A stretch of DNA of 64,000 bases from Nocardia sp. CY41 (GCF_009829325.1 NZ_VUOS01000029.1:1-64000), one strand, 5' to 3'. Positions 43,714 to 51,813 are shown, counted from the first letter of the stretch. Numbers and translations are program-made. Notes: generated by a model not told the origin, from the sequence alone.

Positions 43714-44834
43714 CGGTCCTCCTTCACTGTGTCGTGTTTCGGTGCGTAAACCCTGCTCAGCGCCGAACGTAGCGTCTTGTTCTTGAAGTCGCTGCTCACC
43801 GAGGTGTAGATCGCGGTCGTGGATGCGAAGTGGTGGCCGACCTGTTCTTGGACGAACCGTTCCGGGGAGCCGAACTCGATCAGGTGCGTCACGTACGAGT
43901 GCCTCAAACAGTGCAGCGTGAGATCAGCATCCAGACCGGCTTCGGAGCGGATGCGGGCGAACCGCTTCTCCAGGAAGTGGGCGTCGACGCGCGTGAGCCG
44001 CTCGGTTAACCACAACGCCGGATGGTCGGCGGGAGAGAAGATCGGGCGGGCGTGCTCGACCCATTGGCGCATCCCGGCGACCACCCAGTCGAACTCCGGC
44101 ACCGTCAGCACGGTCCGCCGACGCGGGACTCCACCGCGGGTGGCTTTGCCGTAGCGCACGTGCACCGAGCCGTAGGTGCCCCACTCGGCGACGTGCGGAT
44201 TCGGTCGCAGATCCACCACATCCAACCGGCACAACTCGTTGCGGCGCAGCCCATAGGCGTAGGCGGTCTTTAGCATCTGGGCATCACGCAACGCCGCCAA
44301 TGCGCCCTTGCGGCCTGATCCGGCGATCTTCTCGACCCGATCGTCGAGGTAGTCGAACAGCTTCTGGAGCTCGTCGTAGGACAGCGGCCGGCGACCTGGT
44401 CGGCCTTCGTAGTCGGTCAGGTGGACCACGGTGTTCCACTCGTGGCAGACCTGCACCGGAACCTGCCCGAACCGATCCCGGCACTGGCGAACCCACTCGT
44501 AGCGGGTGTCGGTCAGGTAGTCGCAGAACATCCGCAACGTCAGGTGGTAGCCACGGATCGTCGACGGCGCCAACCGGCCACCGGAATCCGACTTCAGCGA
44601 AACCGTGAAATCTTCGACGTCACCCAGCGTCCACGCCCACGGGTAAGAGCCGGTGAACTCGACGAACCGGCGCACCAAACTGATTCGCGGATCGATCGTG
44701 CCGGGGCTCAACATTCGTGACGCCTGCTGCTTGGTCCAGCCCTGCAACATCCCCGAGAACACCGCTGCGGGCTCGTCGAGATGCCGGACACCCTCGACCA
44801 GAACCAGCCCCGCCGCGCCAGGGATCTTGCTCAA
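43710..44834 (-). CDS. Tyrosine-type site-specific recombinase (integrase)
   Basis: 374 residues from a TTG at 44834. An N-terminal SAM-like DNA-binding domain (about 45-130) precedes the catalytic domain with the full set: Arg in AYAYGLRRNEL (197), Lys in VRYGKATRGG (230), HCLRHSYVTHL (His308, Arg311), VGHHFASTT (His334) and the nucleophile in AIYTSV (Tyr343). It should integrate or excise the element. It is first of three overlapping genes on this strand. A palindrome lies 27 bases upstream of its start. Confidence 0.93.
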   Translation of the reverse strand: MSKIPGAAGLVLVEGVRHLDEPAAVFSGMLQGWTKQQASRMLSPGTIDPRISLVRRFVEFTGSYPWAWTLGDVEDFTVSLKSDSGGRLAPSTIRGYHLTLRMFCDYLTDTRYEWVRQCRDRFGQVPVQVCHEWNTVVHLTDYEGRPGRRPLSYDELQKLFDYLDDRVEKIAGSGRKGALAALRDAQMLKTAYAYGLRRNELCRLDVVDLRPNPHVAEWGTYGSVHVRYGKATRGGVPRRRTVLTVPEFDWVVAGMRQWVEHARPIFSPADHPALWLTERLTRVDAHFLEKRFARIRSEAGLDADLTLHCLRHSYVTHLIEFGSPERFVQEQVGHHFASTTAIYTSVSSDFKNKTLRSALSRVYAPKHDTVKEDR

Positions 44835-44860
44835 CAGCCCACTCCCATCCGTCTATGGAA

Positions 44861-44877
44861 AGGCGACAATGTCGCCT
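44861..44877. promoter_or_regulatory. Palindromic operator upstream of the integrase
   Basis: AGGCGACA and TGTCGCCT form perfect 8-bp arms around one central A, 27 bases before the TTG start. Its symmetry suggests binding of a dimeric regulator, possibly the HTH protein of the trio. It could also be part of an attachment site. Confidence 0.5.
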
Positions 44878-45201
44878 CAAAGTAGCGGTGTTCACGACGA
44901 AGTCAAGGACCGCCAGGTCACCGGAATCGTGTCGTGAATGCGATCGGCGATAGTCCACCTGCGAGGCCTCTGAGCAGTCACCTTTTAGTGGATAGTCCCG
45001 GTTACTCACAGAGGTGCAGGAGGTGTGACGGAGATTCGGAGCGCGCGGCTGGTAGCTGCCACGGCCCAGATCGGGTTGTCAGAGAGGGGCCGGAGGCCCA
45101 CAGCGACGCCACCGGACTCGTGTATGCGCGCCGGTAGTGCTGGGAGGCTGAGCTACGGTGAGACTTTCGAGCCTGGCCGGAGGAATCACACCCCGCCCCA
45201 C

Positions 45202-45327
45202 GGCAACCGCTAGGTTCGGCGCCACCGCTTGTTTCGGATCGGCAACCGCTAGCCCCCGCAGGCGAGGGGTGAAGTTGCCCCTGCGCACGGAAGGTTGCGT
45301 GGGATACCGTGAATTGGCAAGCGCTAG
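45202..45327 (+). repeat. Three direct repeats GGCAACCGCTAG upstream of an HTH gene
   Basis: Exact copies of GGCAACCGCTAG occur at 45202-45213 and 45241-45252, and GGCAAGCGCTAG at 45316-45327; a weaker GCCACCGCTTG stands at 45221. The last copy is 16 bases before the ATG at 45344. They lie in a 500-base gene-free region (44835-45343) between divergent genes and look like operators or short iterons. Confidence 0.5.
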
Positions 45328-45343
45328 GTGAGGAGTCGAGGAG

Positions 45344-45970
45344 ATGACCGATGAGGCGGCCGGGACCGAACCCGGCAAGCAGACGGGTAAGGCGAAGACG
45401 TCACCGGTGAGTGCCCGCGCCAGGGCACGGCTTCGCGCTGCGGAGGCCGCGGCGGCGGAGCGCAAGCGTCTGAACCAGATCGAGTCGCTGCTGACGGATC
45501 TGTTTGCCGCTGACGAGGCCGCCGAAGAGGCGATCGGAGCTGCCTCGCGGCGGCGCGACGAGCAGATCGCAGAGGCGGAGAAGCGGTACAAGGCCGCGCT
45601 CGCTCGGGCGGCCCAGCGCTACGAGGGAGCCGTAGCCAAACAGTACGAGCCGCACCGTCGGGTCATCACCGCGTTGAAGTCGCTGGGGCTGACCGAGGCC
45701 GACATCGCCACCAAGACCGGGCTGAAGCCGACAGATGTTCGCAAGTACCTCAAGTCCGTGCCGGAGTTCCAGCCAGAGGAGACGCAACCCACCGATGACG
45801 CGTCGGCTTCCCAGCCCCCGCAGTCCTCGCCTGGTCAGCACCGGACCGGCTTGGTAGAAGACGGCCATGCCGTCACTGGCACCGACTCCGCTCCCGCCCC
45901 TGACGTCTCTGCGGCTGAACCGCCGGCCGACGGCTCACCGGACTCCGCTGCTGCTCCGTTGGCATCGTGA
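45344..45970 (+). CDS. Coiled-coil and HTH protein, probable DNA-binding regulator
   Basis: 208 residues, ATG after GAGGAG. Residues about 25-100 are an Ala/Arg/Glu-rich coiled coil (ARLRAAEAAAAERKRLNQIE, RRRDEQIAEAEKRYKAALAR). Residues about 105-140 form an HTH (ALKSLGLTEADIATKTGLKP, TDVRKYLK). The C-terminus is disordered and acidic. The design resembles small plasmid proteins that bind repeats; three direct repeats lie just upstream, so autoregulation or replication control is plausible. Divergent from the integrase. Confidence 0.7.
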   Translation: MTDEAAGTEPGKQTGKAKTSPVSARARARLRAAEAAAAERKRLNQIESLLTDLFAADEAAEEAIGAASRRRDEQIAEAEKRYKAALARAAQRYEGAVAKQYEPHRRVITALKSLGLTEADIATKTGLKPTDVRKYLKSVPEFQPEETQPTDDASASQPPQSSPGQHRTGLVEDGHAVTGTDSAPAPDVSAAEPPADGSPDSAAAPLAS

Positions 45971-45974
45971 CGAT

Positions 45975-46553
45975 GTGACGGCGCACAATGCACCGCAGCG
46001 ACTGGAGGCCGGGGACACTGCCGAGCGTGCACGGTTCGAGGCGAAGGTGGTGCGCGGGCCCGGTCGTGATGATTGCTGGATCTGGATCGGCGGCATCGGC
46101 GATGACGGGTATGGCCGGTTCTGGATCCGGCGCGACGGCCGCGCCCAGGTCGTCCGCCCACCTCGCTACGCGGTCGCGCTCTATGTCGGCACCGTGCCTG
46201 CCGGGCGCTATGCGATGCATGACGAATGCGACAACCCGATCTGTGTGCGTGCCATGCAGGTCGATGATCGCCGCCCTCACGTCGTGCTCGGCACTCAGCA
46301 GCAGAACTTGACCACGATGGGGCGGCGCAGGCGATCGCACGGTGGTCGGCCGGTGTGGCTGCACGACGGACTGACTCGCGCACAACGAGTTGCGCGGTCA
46401 CGGGCGCTGCGCGAGGCGGTGCGGTCGGGATGGGATGAGGACGCGGTGCGCGCAGCGATGCTCATCGGTGGCTCGCGGGCAGATCGGTATCCGGTCGAAA
46501 ACGGCGAGTTCGTCGACCACCCGACCCTGTTCGATGCGCACGGCCTTCTGTAA
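45975..46553 (+). CDS. HNH endonuclease-like protein
   Basis: 192 residues from a GTG five bases after the preceding stop. RFEAKVVRGPGRDDCWIWIG, GYGRFWIRRDGRA and YAMHDECDNPICVRA follow the order of phage-type HNH nucleases (CWxWxG, GYGxF, H-x-x-CDNPxCV, then LGTQQQN). The usual NPxHL after CV is changed to RAMQV, so activity is uncertain. The C-terminal region RAQRVARSRALREAVRSGWD resembles the DNA-reading tail of such nucleases. It is probably cotranscribed with the HTH gene. Confidence 0.72.
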   Translation: MTAHNAPQRLEAGDTAERARFEAKVVRGPGRDDCWIWIGGIGDDGYGRFWIRRDGRAQVVRPPRYAVALYVGTVPAGRYAMHDECDNPICVRAMQVDDRRPHVVLGTQQQNLTTMGRRRRSHGGRPVWLHDGLTRAQRVARSRALREAVRSGWDEDAVRAAMLIGGSRADRYPVENGEFVDHPTLFDAHGLL

Positions 46554-46573
46554 CTACAGGCATCGTTCACCGA

Positions 46574-46894
46574 TCAGGCGCGGGCCCTCGCGGGTGCGAG
46601 GTATCGAAGGCCTGGAGCGCTGAACGCGCGGTAGGCCATATCCGAGCGCCACCGTCCGTACTTCGCGAGATAGATCCGGTGGCCGAGAAGCCACAGCGCG
46701 ACACCAACGGCGAGCGCCAGAATGCTCGGCAGCAGCCGAGCCGGATTCAGGAACACAGTCGACAGGCCGAGCAGACTGTCGAGAACGAGCAGAGCGCCGA
46801 GAACACGCGCGACGAGAGAGCCGCAAGCCCATCCGATCAGCGCCAGCAGCGCCAAGAGCGCGACCACCGCGACGGCACCGGCCACGATCGTCAT
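46574..46894 (-). CDS. Small membrane protein
   Basis: 106 residues from the ATG at 46894 (GAGGAG nine bases upstream; a GTG at 46897 is also possible). Three hydrophobic segments (IVAGAVAVVALLALLALIGW, VARVLGALLVLDSLLGLS, ILALAVGVALWLLGHRIYL) make it a three-span membrane protein with a short basic cytoplasmic tail. Convergent with the HNH gene. Function unknown. Confidence 0.6.
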   Translation of the reverse strand: MTIVAGAVAVVALLALLALIGWACGSLVARVLGALLVLDSLLGLSTVFLNPARLLPSILALAVGVALWLLGHRIYLAKYGRWRSDMAYRAFSAPGLRYLAPARARA

Positions 46895-47076
46895 CACGCC
46901 CACCTCCTCATGTCGATGTGCGGCACCCGCCGCACACGTTGGTCAGGTTGTATCGCACCGCTCCGACACTCGGCGGACAGTGCGGGCTCGCGTTGCAGAA
47001 CTGGGCCCCGGGGTGGTGTCTGAGGCGGGTGCGCCATGGAGCTCGGCGCATCCGCCCATGGGTGTGAGTGGCAGCT

Positions 47077-47550
47077 TTACGCGGGTGGTGATGTGGGGGC
47101 GATCCCGCGTACCGTGCCCCGGTTTGGGTCGTAGGTCGTGGGATTCACGATCAGCGCGCAGCGGTCACACCGGTAGCGCAGGTCTGCCTGGTCCGTGTCG
47201 GCGGGGTCACGGTCTCGGCCGTGCGCGTCGCACGCAGAGAAGCCGTCGAGGTCGGAACGGTTGCCGCACCGGCAGTCCCAGTCGTCGGCGGCGGTGGCGC
47301 GGATCTCGCAGTCCTGGCGGCGTGCCGCGCCGGGGGTTCCCCACAGACCATGCACCGCCTCGACCGGGCCCAGGCCGCGCTTCCAGAGGTCGTAGAAGCC
47401 GTCGAGGCTGTAGCCGTCACGGCGATGGTCGCCGTCGGCAGTGTGGCCCAGCAGGCGCTCGACATCGGTGACCCACTGCTGCCACTTGTCAGGCGCCACC
47501 GCGGCGGACTCCAGCATTCCGATGTACTGGTGATCGGTCGATTCGATCAT
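47077..47550 (-). CDS. Hypothetical protein with two Cys clusters
   Basis: 157 residues from the ATG at 47550. N-terminal helices (MLESAAVAPDKWQQWVTDVE, LDGFYDLWKRGLGPVEAVHG) precede Cys pairs (DCRCGNRS, ACDAH, YRCDRC) that could bind zinc. It has AAAGAAG before the start. First of the run of unknown genes on this strand that share this leader type. The interval 46895-47076 upstream of its neighbour shows nothing else. Confidence 0.6.
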   Translation of the reverse strand: MIESTDHQYIGMLESAAVAPDKWQQWVTDVERLLGHTADGDHRRDGYSLDGFYDLWKRGLGPVEAVHGLWGTPGAARRQDCEIRATAADDWDCRCGNRSDLDGFSACDAHGRDRDPADTDQADLRYRCDRCALIVNPTTYDPNRGTVRGIAPTSPPA

Positions 47551-47594
47551 GGGGCTGCTTCTTTCGTTCGTCGGATGTGTGGTCTGCGGTTGGC

Positions 47595-47882
47595 TCATGC
47601 TGGCTGCCAACCGGCGGTGCGGCCGTAGCGCCACACCTGCGGCTTCTCCAGTCGCATCCCGCGGTCGTGGTACTCGGCCAGATCACGCGCGTCCTGGTGG
47701 GAGTCTGCGGCAGGCAGCAGGCCCGCCTGCCGCAGGGCGGCCAGGATCGCGTGATGGGCATGGATGCCCGAGGGGGAGCCGGTGTCGGGGTCGAGTTGGA
47801 ACAGCATCACGATCGAGCCGGGCCGCGGGCCGGGCATCGGGTGCATCGACACCGGTTCGGGATGGTCAGGAGCGTGGGTCAT
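47595..47882 (-). CDS. Hypothetical small protein
   Basis: 95 residues from the ATG at 47882 behind GAAGGGAA. The sequence SIVMLFQLDPDTGSPSGIHA, HHAILAALRQAGLLPAA and ARDLAEYHDRGMRLEKPQVW is soluble and alpha/beta in character. No family recognised. It lies 44 bases upstream of the next gene in the same direction. Confidence 0.55.
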   Translation of the reverse strand: MTHAPDHPEPVSMHPMPGPRPGSIVMLFQLDPDTGSPSGIHAHHAILAALRQAGLLPAADSHQDARDLAEYHDRGMRLEKPQVWRYGRTAGWQPA

Positions 47883-48013
47883 CGGATTCCCTTCGGAAGT
47901 TGGTGAGTTCGTCGGCGTGGGCGGCGGTCTGCTCGCGGCGTCCCTGTGGCTTGGAGCGGGGCGTCGTGAGCGGTAACCGTGTCCGCGCGTTTCTGGTGTC
48001 GTCGGATGGGGCG

Positions 48014-48571
48014 TTAGAACGGCGGAAGGTTCTCCGGCGCGGCGCGCCAGGTTCCCTCGTCGATGTCCCAGCCGCGCGCTGTCCATGCGATCCTGGTCAT
48101 CGCACATGGCCACGGTTCGTTGTGCTCACACACGGTGGCCTCGTCAATGGGTCGCGGGCATGGTGTGATGTGCGCGGCGATGGTCGACAGTCGCTGTTGG
48201 GCGGCGTGGTGTTGTTCGGTCTCGTCGGCCTCTCGGCCCGGGTTGACCTTGATTGCCTCAGCGATCGCGCGGCGGGCATCCGCTACTCGTGTCTCGGTGT
48301 CGGATCCGCCTTCGAACTCGACATCGTAGACAGCTGGCGATCGCAGTTCGCCGATGATGTCTTGGGCCCGCCGACACCGCTGGTCGATGAAGTCGAGCTC
48401 GCGTGCGAGTGCCTTACGCAGCCGCGCGATGTCATCGCCGTTGCGTAGGCGATCTTTCTCCTCTTCCGTCCAAGGGTCCGTCTCAGCGCGGTCTCGGCAC
48501 CATCGAGCGAACTCGATGCGGCGCTGATCTTCTGCGGTCTCGGCCGCGGTGCAGTGGTCGTGGTTCGACAT
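48014..48571 (-). CDS. Hypothetical helical protein
   Basis: 185 residues, ATG preceded by GAAGGAAGA. A charged helical N-terminal half (EFARWCRDRAETDPWTEEEK, RLRKALARELDFIDQRCRRA) is followed by a C-terminal part with Cys/His residues (HITPCPRPIDEATVCEHNEP, WPCAMTRIAWTARGW). This tail pattern is common in small phage proteins of mycolata hosts. No function can be named. A GC-rich stem-loop at 48669-48694 separates it from the upstream gene. Confidence 0.6.
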   Translation of the reverse strand: MSNHDHCTAAETAEDQRRIEFARWCRDRAETDPWTEEEKDRLRNGDDIARLRKALARELDFIDQRCRRAQDIIGELRSPAVYDVEFEGGSDTETRVADARRAIAEAIKVNPGREADETEQHHAAQQRLSTIAAHITPCPRPIDEATVCEHNEPWPCAMTRIAWTARGWDIDEGTWRAAPENLPPF

Positions 48572-48668
48572 GGTCTCGTCTTCCTTCTGGTGTCGCGCCG
48601 GCGGTCGGCGTTTCCGGAGTCGGCTCCTCCCGGGTGGGGAAGGCGCCCGGGTGTGGGTCGGATTGAGC

Positions 48669-48694
48669 GGCGGGGCGGGATGGCCCGCCCCGCC
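48669..48694 (-). terminator. 11-bp GC stem-loop after the membrane-protein gene
   Basis: GGCGGGGCGGG pairs perfectly with CCCGCCCCGCC around ATGG, 16 bases beyond the stop at 48710 on the same strand. It has no T-tract, as often in actinobacteria. Confidence 0.6.
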
Positions 48695-48709
48695 GAGATA
48701 GCGGTACGG

Positions 48710-49246
48710 TCAGCGAGTCGCCTCGACCACGGGGACGGGCGATGGCTCGGTGATTCCGCCGCCGTCATCCCAGCGGCGGCAGTACGGGCACCACGGCCGC
48801 AGCCGGTGGTGCAGCCAGACCGAGTACATGTAGAGCACCGCGAGCAGGTCGAACGGCAGACTGACAACCTGGCCGGGAAGTCCGAAGCCTCTCACCAGAA
48901 CCTCGATCCCGATCGCGACAAGGATCAGGATTCCCATGCGCCCGGACAGCCGGTGATTGAGCCACAGAACCGGCTTCTCGCACTGGGCTCTGGCCCCCGC
49001 ATCGGCGGGTACCTCGCTCATGCACCGCACACACAGCCGCGTCAGGCTGTTGTGCAGGACCCCAGCCAGATACAGCAGTGACGCGAGGAAGCCGACCACC
49101 CGAATCGTCCAGTGCTCGATGCCGAGGTAGTAGCAGGTGCGCGTCGCGATGGTGATCGCGATGCCGTAGAGCATCAGGTGCGCGGAGGTGGTCAGGATCC
49201 GGCCGGTCACCGAATCGTCGTCGTTGAACGCATTGTCGATGGACAT
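48710..49246 (-). CDS. Multi-span membrane protein with cysteine pairs
   Basis: 178 residues. About four hydrophobic segments (ILTTSAHLMLYGIAITIATR, VVGFLASLLYLAGVLHNS, MGILILVAIGIEVLVRGFG, LPFDLLAVLYMYSVWLHH) and two Cys pairs facing one side (RLCVRCMSEV, PWCPYCRRWDD) that could hold a metal or disulfide. The GAAGGAAC site precedes the ATG. Function unknown. Confidence 0.62.
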   Translation of the reverse strand: MSIDNAFNDDDSVTGRILTTSAHLMLYGIAITIATRTCYYLGIEHWTIRVVGFLASLLYLAGVLHNSLTRLCVRCMSEVPADAGARAQCEKPVLWLNHRLSGRMGILILVAIGIEVLVRGFGLPGQVVSLPFDLLAVLYMYSVWLHHRLRPWCPYCRRWDDGGGITEPSPVPVVEATR

Positions 49247-49270
49247 CAGGTTCCTTCGTTCGTCGGGAGT

Positions 49271-49660
49271 TCAGAACTGGGCGAGGGTGGCGTTGACCCG
49301 GCCGCAGGCGTGCGCGAGCAGGTCATAGGCGGCGCGACGCGGCAGAGTGGTCAACTGGAAGACGTCGATGTGGTCGGGCTCGTCGGTCGCGGCGAACCCA
49401 GGAACGATGTCCTGGGCGACCTTGCCCAGGAAATAGGCCATGGAATCGTGGAGCGTGTAGGCGAGGTTGTCGCCGAGTCCATGCATGGCGATGGTGCTGG
49501 CCAGGATGGGGGCGTTGGCGTCCAGGACGTCGGCCAGGGTGGTGGTACCCGCGTAGATGTCGTCGCGAGCTGTGCGCAGCAGGTGGATCAGGCTCAGGAC
49601 GATCCGGCCGTCCAGGGTGCCGAGCGGGTCGATGCGCAGCTGCGCGGGCAGGGTAGTCAT
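49271..49660 (-). CDS. Hypothetical helical protein
   Basis: 129 residues, its ATG overlapping the upstream stop (ATGA at 49657-49660). Mostly helical (IVLSLIHLLRTARDDIYAGT, AYTLHDSMAYFLGKVAQDIV, LPRRAAYDLLAHACGRVNAT), soluble, no family recognised. The downstream membrane-protein gene follows after 24 bases. Confidence 0.58.
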   Translation of the reverse strand: MTTLPAQLRIDPLGTLDGRIVLSLIHLLRTARDDIYAGTTTLADVLDANAPILASTIAMHGLGDNLAYTLHDSMAYFLGKVAQDIVPGFAATDEPDHIDVFQLTTLPRRAAYDLLAHACGRVNATLAQF

Positions 49661-50223
49661 AACGCTCCTTGTTGGCGGTCGGGGCCCGAAAGGGCGAGTT
49701 GATTGAGGTGGCCGTTTTCATCGACTAGGGCGGAGACCTCAGGTGCTGCGGGTGCTGGCCGCGAGGGGGGCCTGCGTGTTCGTCGCGGCGCCCTGATCCG
49801 CGGGGAGTTGCCGAACAACTCAAGTTGAATGGCATCGGTGGTGGCATCGTGCTCGGTGAGCCATAGCCGGGGCTTGCCGTGCGCGTACGCGCGGATGTCC
49901 ACCGTCAAATCCAGCGCGGCGACGCGGGGGGCAGGCAGGTCCTCGCGTTGGAATCTCAGCGTCCAGGCGCGGTCGCGGTTGTGGTAGTCGAGTTCATCGG
50001 CGAGGTGTGCCCGGCACACGCAGACCTCCCAGGGCCCTCGCTTCCCGGAGAGGTATCGCACAACGCGGATCTTGTGGGTGGCGCGCTGCTTGCATGTGTA
50101 GCCTTCACCGCCCTGGCCGGTGTCGTGGTTGGGCTCGATGGTCCAGACCCAGCGCTCACAGGTAGGGATCTGCCAGCCGCTAGTGATGGGGCGGCGGGGC
50201 GGGGCCTGGTCGGTGAGGATCAT
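49657..50223 (-). CDS. Hypothetical protein with clamp-binding-like motif
   Basis: 188 residues from the ATG at 50223, two bases after the preceding stop. It contains CERWVWTIEPNHD, a Cys pair region (YTCKQRATHKI, WEVCVCRAHLADEL) and AIQLELFGNSP, which matches the QLxLF pattern of sliding-clamp binding peptides. The tail is Arg/Pro-rich. The clamp idea rests on one short motif only. Coupled to its neighbours. Confidence 0.58.
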   Translation of the reverse strand: MILTDQAPPRRPITSGWQIPTCERWVWTIEPNHDTGQGGEGYTCKQRATHKIRVVRYLSGKRGPWEVCVCRAHLADELDYHNRDRAWTLRFQREDLPAPRVAALDLTVDIRAYAHGKPRLWLTEHDATTDAIQLELFGNSPRIRAPRRTRRPPSRPAPAAPEVSALVDENGHLNQLALSGPDRQQGAL

Positions 50224-50225
50224 TG

Positions 50226-50537
50226 CTACCGCGCCTCCGCCTGGTGGCCGGAGCTGATCGCTGCTTGCACGGCGGTGGCGAGCTCGGGATCGAGGTCTGC
50301 GAGACGGACGAAGCAGTCCTCGACGATTCGGGTGGCGCCGTCGTGGCCGTGGATATCGGCGATGTCGGCGAGCCGGTCGGCGTTCTGGAATGTGCGCACC
50401 TTGCCGCGCCAACGCATGCTGACGGTGCCGTCGGGCCATTCCACAATGTCGGCAACGTCGCCCGTGCCGGAGTAGCCCGTCACGTCGGTGTCGCGGCGAA
50501 GGATGAACAACCGTGGGCGGGTCGGTCTTTCGGTCAT
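50226..50537 (-). CDS. Hypothetical small protein
   Basis: 103 residues. N-terminal strands RLFILRRDTDVTGYSGTGDV, ADIVEWPDGTVSMRWRGKVR and FQNADRLADIADIHGHDGAT suggest a small beta-rich fold of the kind seen in actinophage proteins that begin with such a D-V-T-G-x-S-G-T-G pattern. Function unknown. It is followed after two bases by the next gene, so the two are one unit. Confidence 0.55.
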   Translation of the reverse strand: MTERPTRPRLFILRRDTDVTGYSGTGDVADIVEWPDGTVSMRWRGKVRTFQNADRLADIADIHGHDGATRIVEDCFVRLADLDPELATAVQAAISSGHQAEAR

Positions 50538-50558
50538 TGATCGATTCCTGGTGCGAGA

Positions 50559-50588
50559 GGCTGGGAGGCCGCGCGTGGCCTCCCAGCC
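50559..50588 (-). terminator. 12-bp stem-loop after the gene at 50602-51000
   Basis: GGCTGGGAGGCC pairs perfectly with GGCCTCCCAGCC around GCGCGT, 14 bases past the stop of the upstream gene. No T-tract. Confidence 0.6.
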
Positions 50589-50601
50589 GAGGAGTGGTCG
50601 G

Positions 50602-51000
50602 TCAGTGCGGGCGCGCTGGCTGGAGCGAGGCGCCCGGCGGCGACGGGTAGTCGACGTAGAAGCGGATCTCGATCCGTGCCTCGGCGGCGGGCACTTCGCA
50701 CCGTGCAAGGAGCACCTGCGCGATTGCGGCGGTGGTAAGTCCGCAGTCGGCCGCTGCCCTGAGTGCGCCCCCGGTGATGCGGTCCAGATGCCCTCGGTCG
50801 TCGCCGCTGGGGGAGTACCAGGTCGCTTCCACGCCGACGATCTGGCGACCGCGCACGATGCCGCTGCGGGACAAGCTGGGGGCGGCGCGACGGATGTCGC
50901 TGTAGAGGTCGCGGCGGGCCACGGCCGCGGCGAGCGGCAGCGGCCACGGCAGCAGGCCCACGCTGTGGGAGTACACCGCCTGGTTGAGATTGAATGGCAT
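50602..51000 (-). CDS. Hypothetical protein
   Basis: 132 residues from the ATG at 51000. PFNLNQAVYSHSVGLLPWPL and AVARRDLYSDIRRAAPSLSR precede ATWYSPSGDDRGHLDRITGG and EARIEIRFYVDYPSP. No family recognised. Its leader contains the conserved hairpin at 51043-51071, 43 bases before the start. Confidence 0.55.
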   Translation of the reverse strand: MPFNLNQAVYSHSVGLLPWPLPLAAAVARRDLYSDIRRAAPSLSRSGIVRGRQIVGVEATWYSPSGDDRGHLDRITGGALRAAADCGLTTAAIAQVLLARCEVPAAEARIEIRFYVDYPSPPGASLQPARPH

Positions 51001-51042
51001 TGCATTCCTCAATTCGATTGCTGGGGGGAGCATTCGAGGGGC

Positions 51043-51071
51043 GGCCCGGGCAGATAGCCGCTGTCCGGGCC
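51043..51071 (-). ncRNA. Conserved stem-loop, family 1, copy A
   Basis: GGCCCGG/CCGGGCC outer stem, then G-T, C-G, A-T and G-C pairs, closing the seven-base loop ATAGCCG (plus-strand reading). The same core and loop recur at 52353 and 58386 with compensating outer pairs. It is intergenic, 43 bases before a start codon. Terminator or leader RNA. Confidence 0.55.
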
Positions 51072-51123
51072 GATCTCGCATGCAAGGGGATGGTTGCCGC
51101 GATTGCGGCAAGGGTCCTGGCTA

Positions 51124-51492
51124 CTACTCCGAGGCGACGGTGATCGTCGGCCAGGAGACGAGCGCGCCCGCGGCGCCGTTGAGGAGATGTTGCCGGGTGT
51201 TGAGTTCGAGCATCATCGCGTCGATCTCGGTCGTGGTGGCAGGGGCCGGGAGTTCGGCGGCGAGGATCGCGTGTGCGGTGATGAAAACGGCGTATGCGAC
51301 CCATTCGTACGGGCACTGGATGGCGAAGCACTTCCTCCGTCGGCCGTCCTCACCGAAGTGCCGCCAGTCGGCGAGGGTGCACGCCGACCGCCAGGGAGTG
51401 TTGGGGCTGGCCGGAATCCGGTCGGCAACAGCGGCGGAAAGGATGTCGAATGTCTCGCGCGTCAAGGTGTACTCGGCAGGCAGGACGTACAC
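51124..51492 (-). CDS. Hypothetical protein, first gene behind a 9-bp iteron array
   Basis: 122 residues from a GTG at 51492 seven bases after GAAGGAG. YVLPAEYTLTRETFDILSAA, CTLADWRHFGEDGRRRKCFA, YEWVAYAVFITAHAILAAEL and LELNTRQHLLNGAAGALVSW are seen; probably a soluble alpha/beta protein. The promoter region carries a 16-bp inverted repeat (51514-51549) and three 9-bp iterons (51543-51569). Confidence 0.58.
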   Translation of the reverse strand: MYVLPAEYTLTRETFDILSAAVADRIPASPNTPWRSACTLADWRHFGEDGRRRKCFAIQCPYEWVAYAVFITAHAILAAELPAPATTTEIDAMMLELNTRQHLLNGAAGALVSWPTITVASE

Positions 51493-51513
51493 GTGGGCTC
51501 CTTCGACTAGGTG

Positions 51514-51549
51514 GGTTGGTGTTGCTCGAAAACTCGAACAACACCAACC
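51514..51549. promoter_or_regulatory. 16-bp near-perfect inverted repeat
   Basis: GGTTGGTGTTGCTCGA and TCGAACAACACCAACC surround AAAC, with a single mismatch. It begins 22 bases upstream of the GTG at 51492 and its right arm merges into the 9-bp iteron array, so both may be one operator. Confidence 0.55.
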
Positions 51550-51569
51550 TTACCAACCTTACCAACCTT
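51543..51569 (-). repeat. 9-bp iterons, three copies of ACCAACCTT
   Basis: Exact tandem copies at 51543, 51552 and 51561, followed by TCGCAA. On the coding (minus) strand the unit reads AAGGTTGGT. Related arrays lie at 58978-59004 and 59146-59161. The rest of the interval 51570-51813 shows no gene. Confidence 0.7.
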
Positions 51570-51813
51570 TCGCAACTTGATGGGTTCCCTGCCTGGTGGC
51601 GGGCGGATTGGCGGCGTCGGGCAGGTGTTAGGCGGCGGCCGGGTTCATTCGTCGTTGTGCAGGGCGAAATTGTGGAGGTTGGTCTTCGCCACCGAGGAGG
51701 CGGTCTCGAGTGCAGTCGGTAACCGCAATTCCGACCCAAGTGGTGGGGTCACCGGGACTTTCAGGGGCATCGGGGTCGTCGGCGGACAGGTTGAGCCAGC
51801 GCCAGATCCTGTC

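Noticed and set aside
45867..45974. Earlier start of the HNH-like gene at 45867
   Set aside because: It would overlap the preceding gene by about 100 bases, and the extra N-terminus is Pro/Leu/Arg-rich with no similarity to HNH proteins; the GTG at 45975 suits the family length.
51543..51569. CRISPR array
   Set aside because: The 9-bp units are directly tandem without spacers, and no Cas gene is present.
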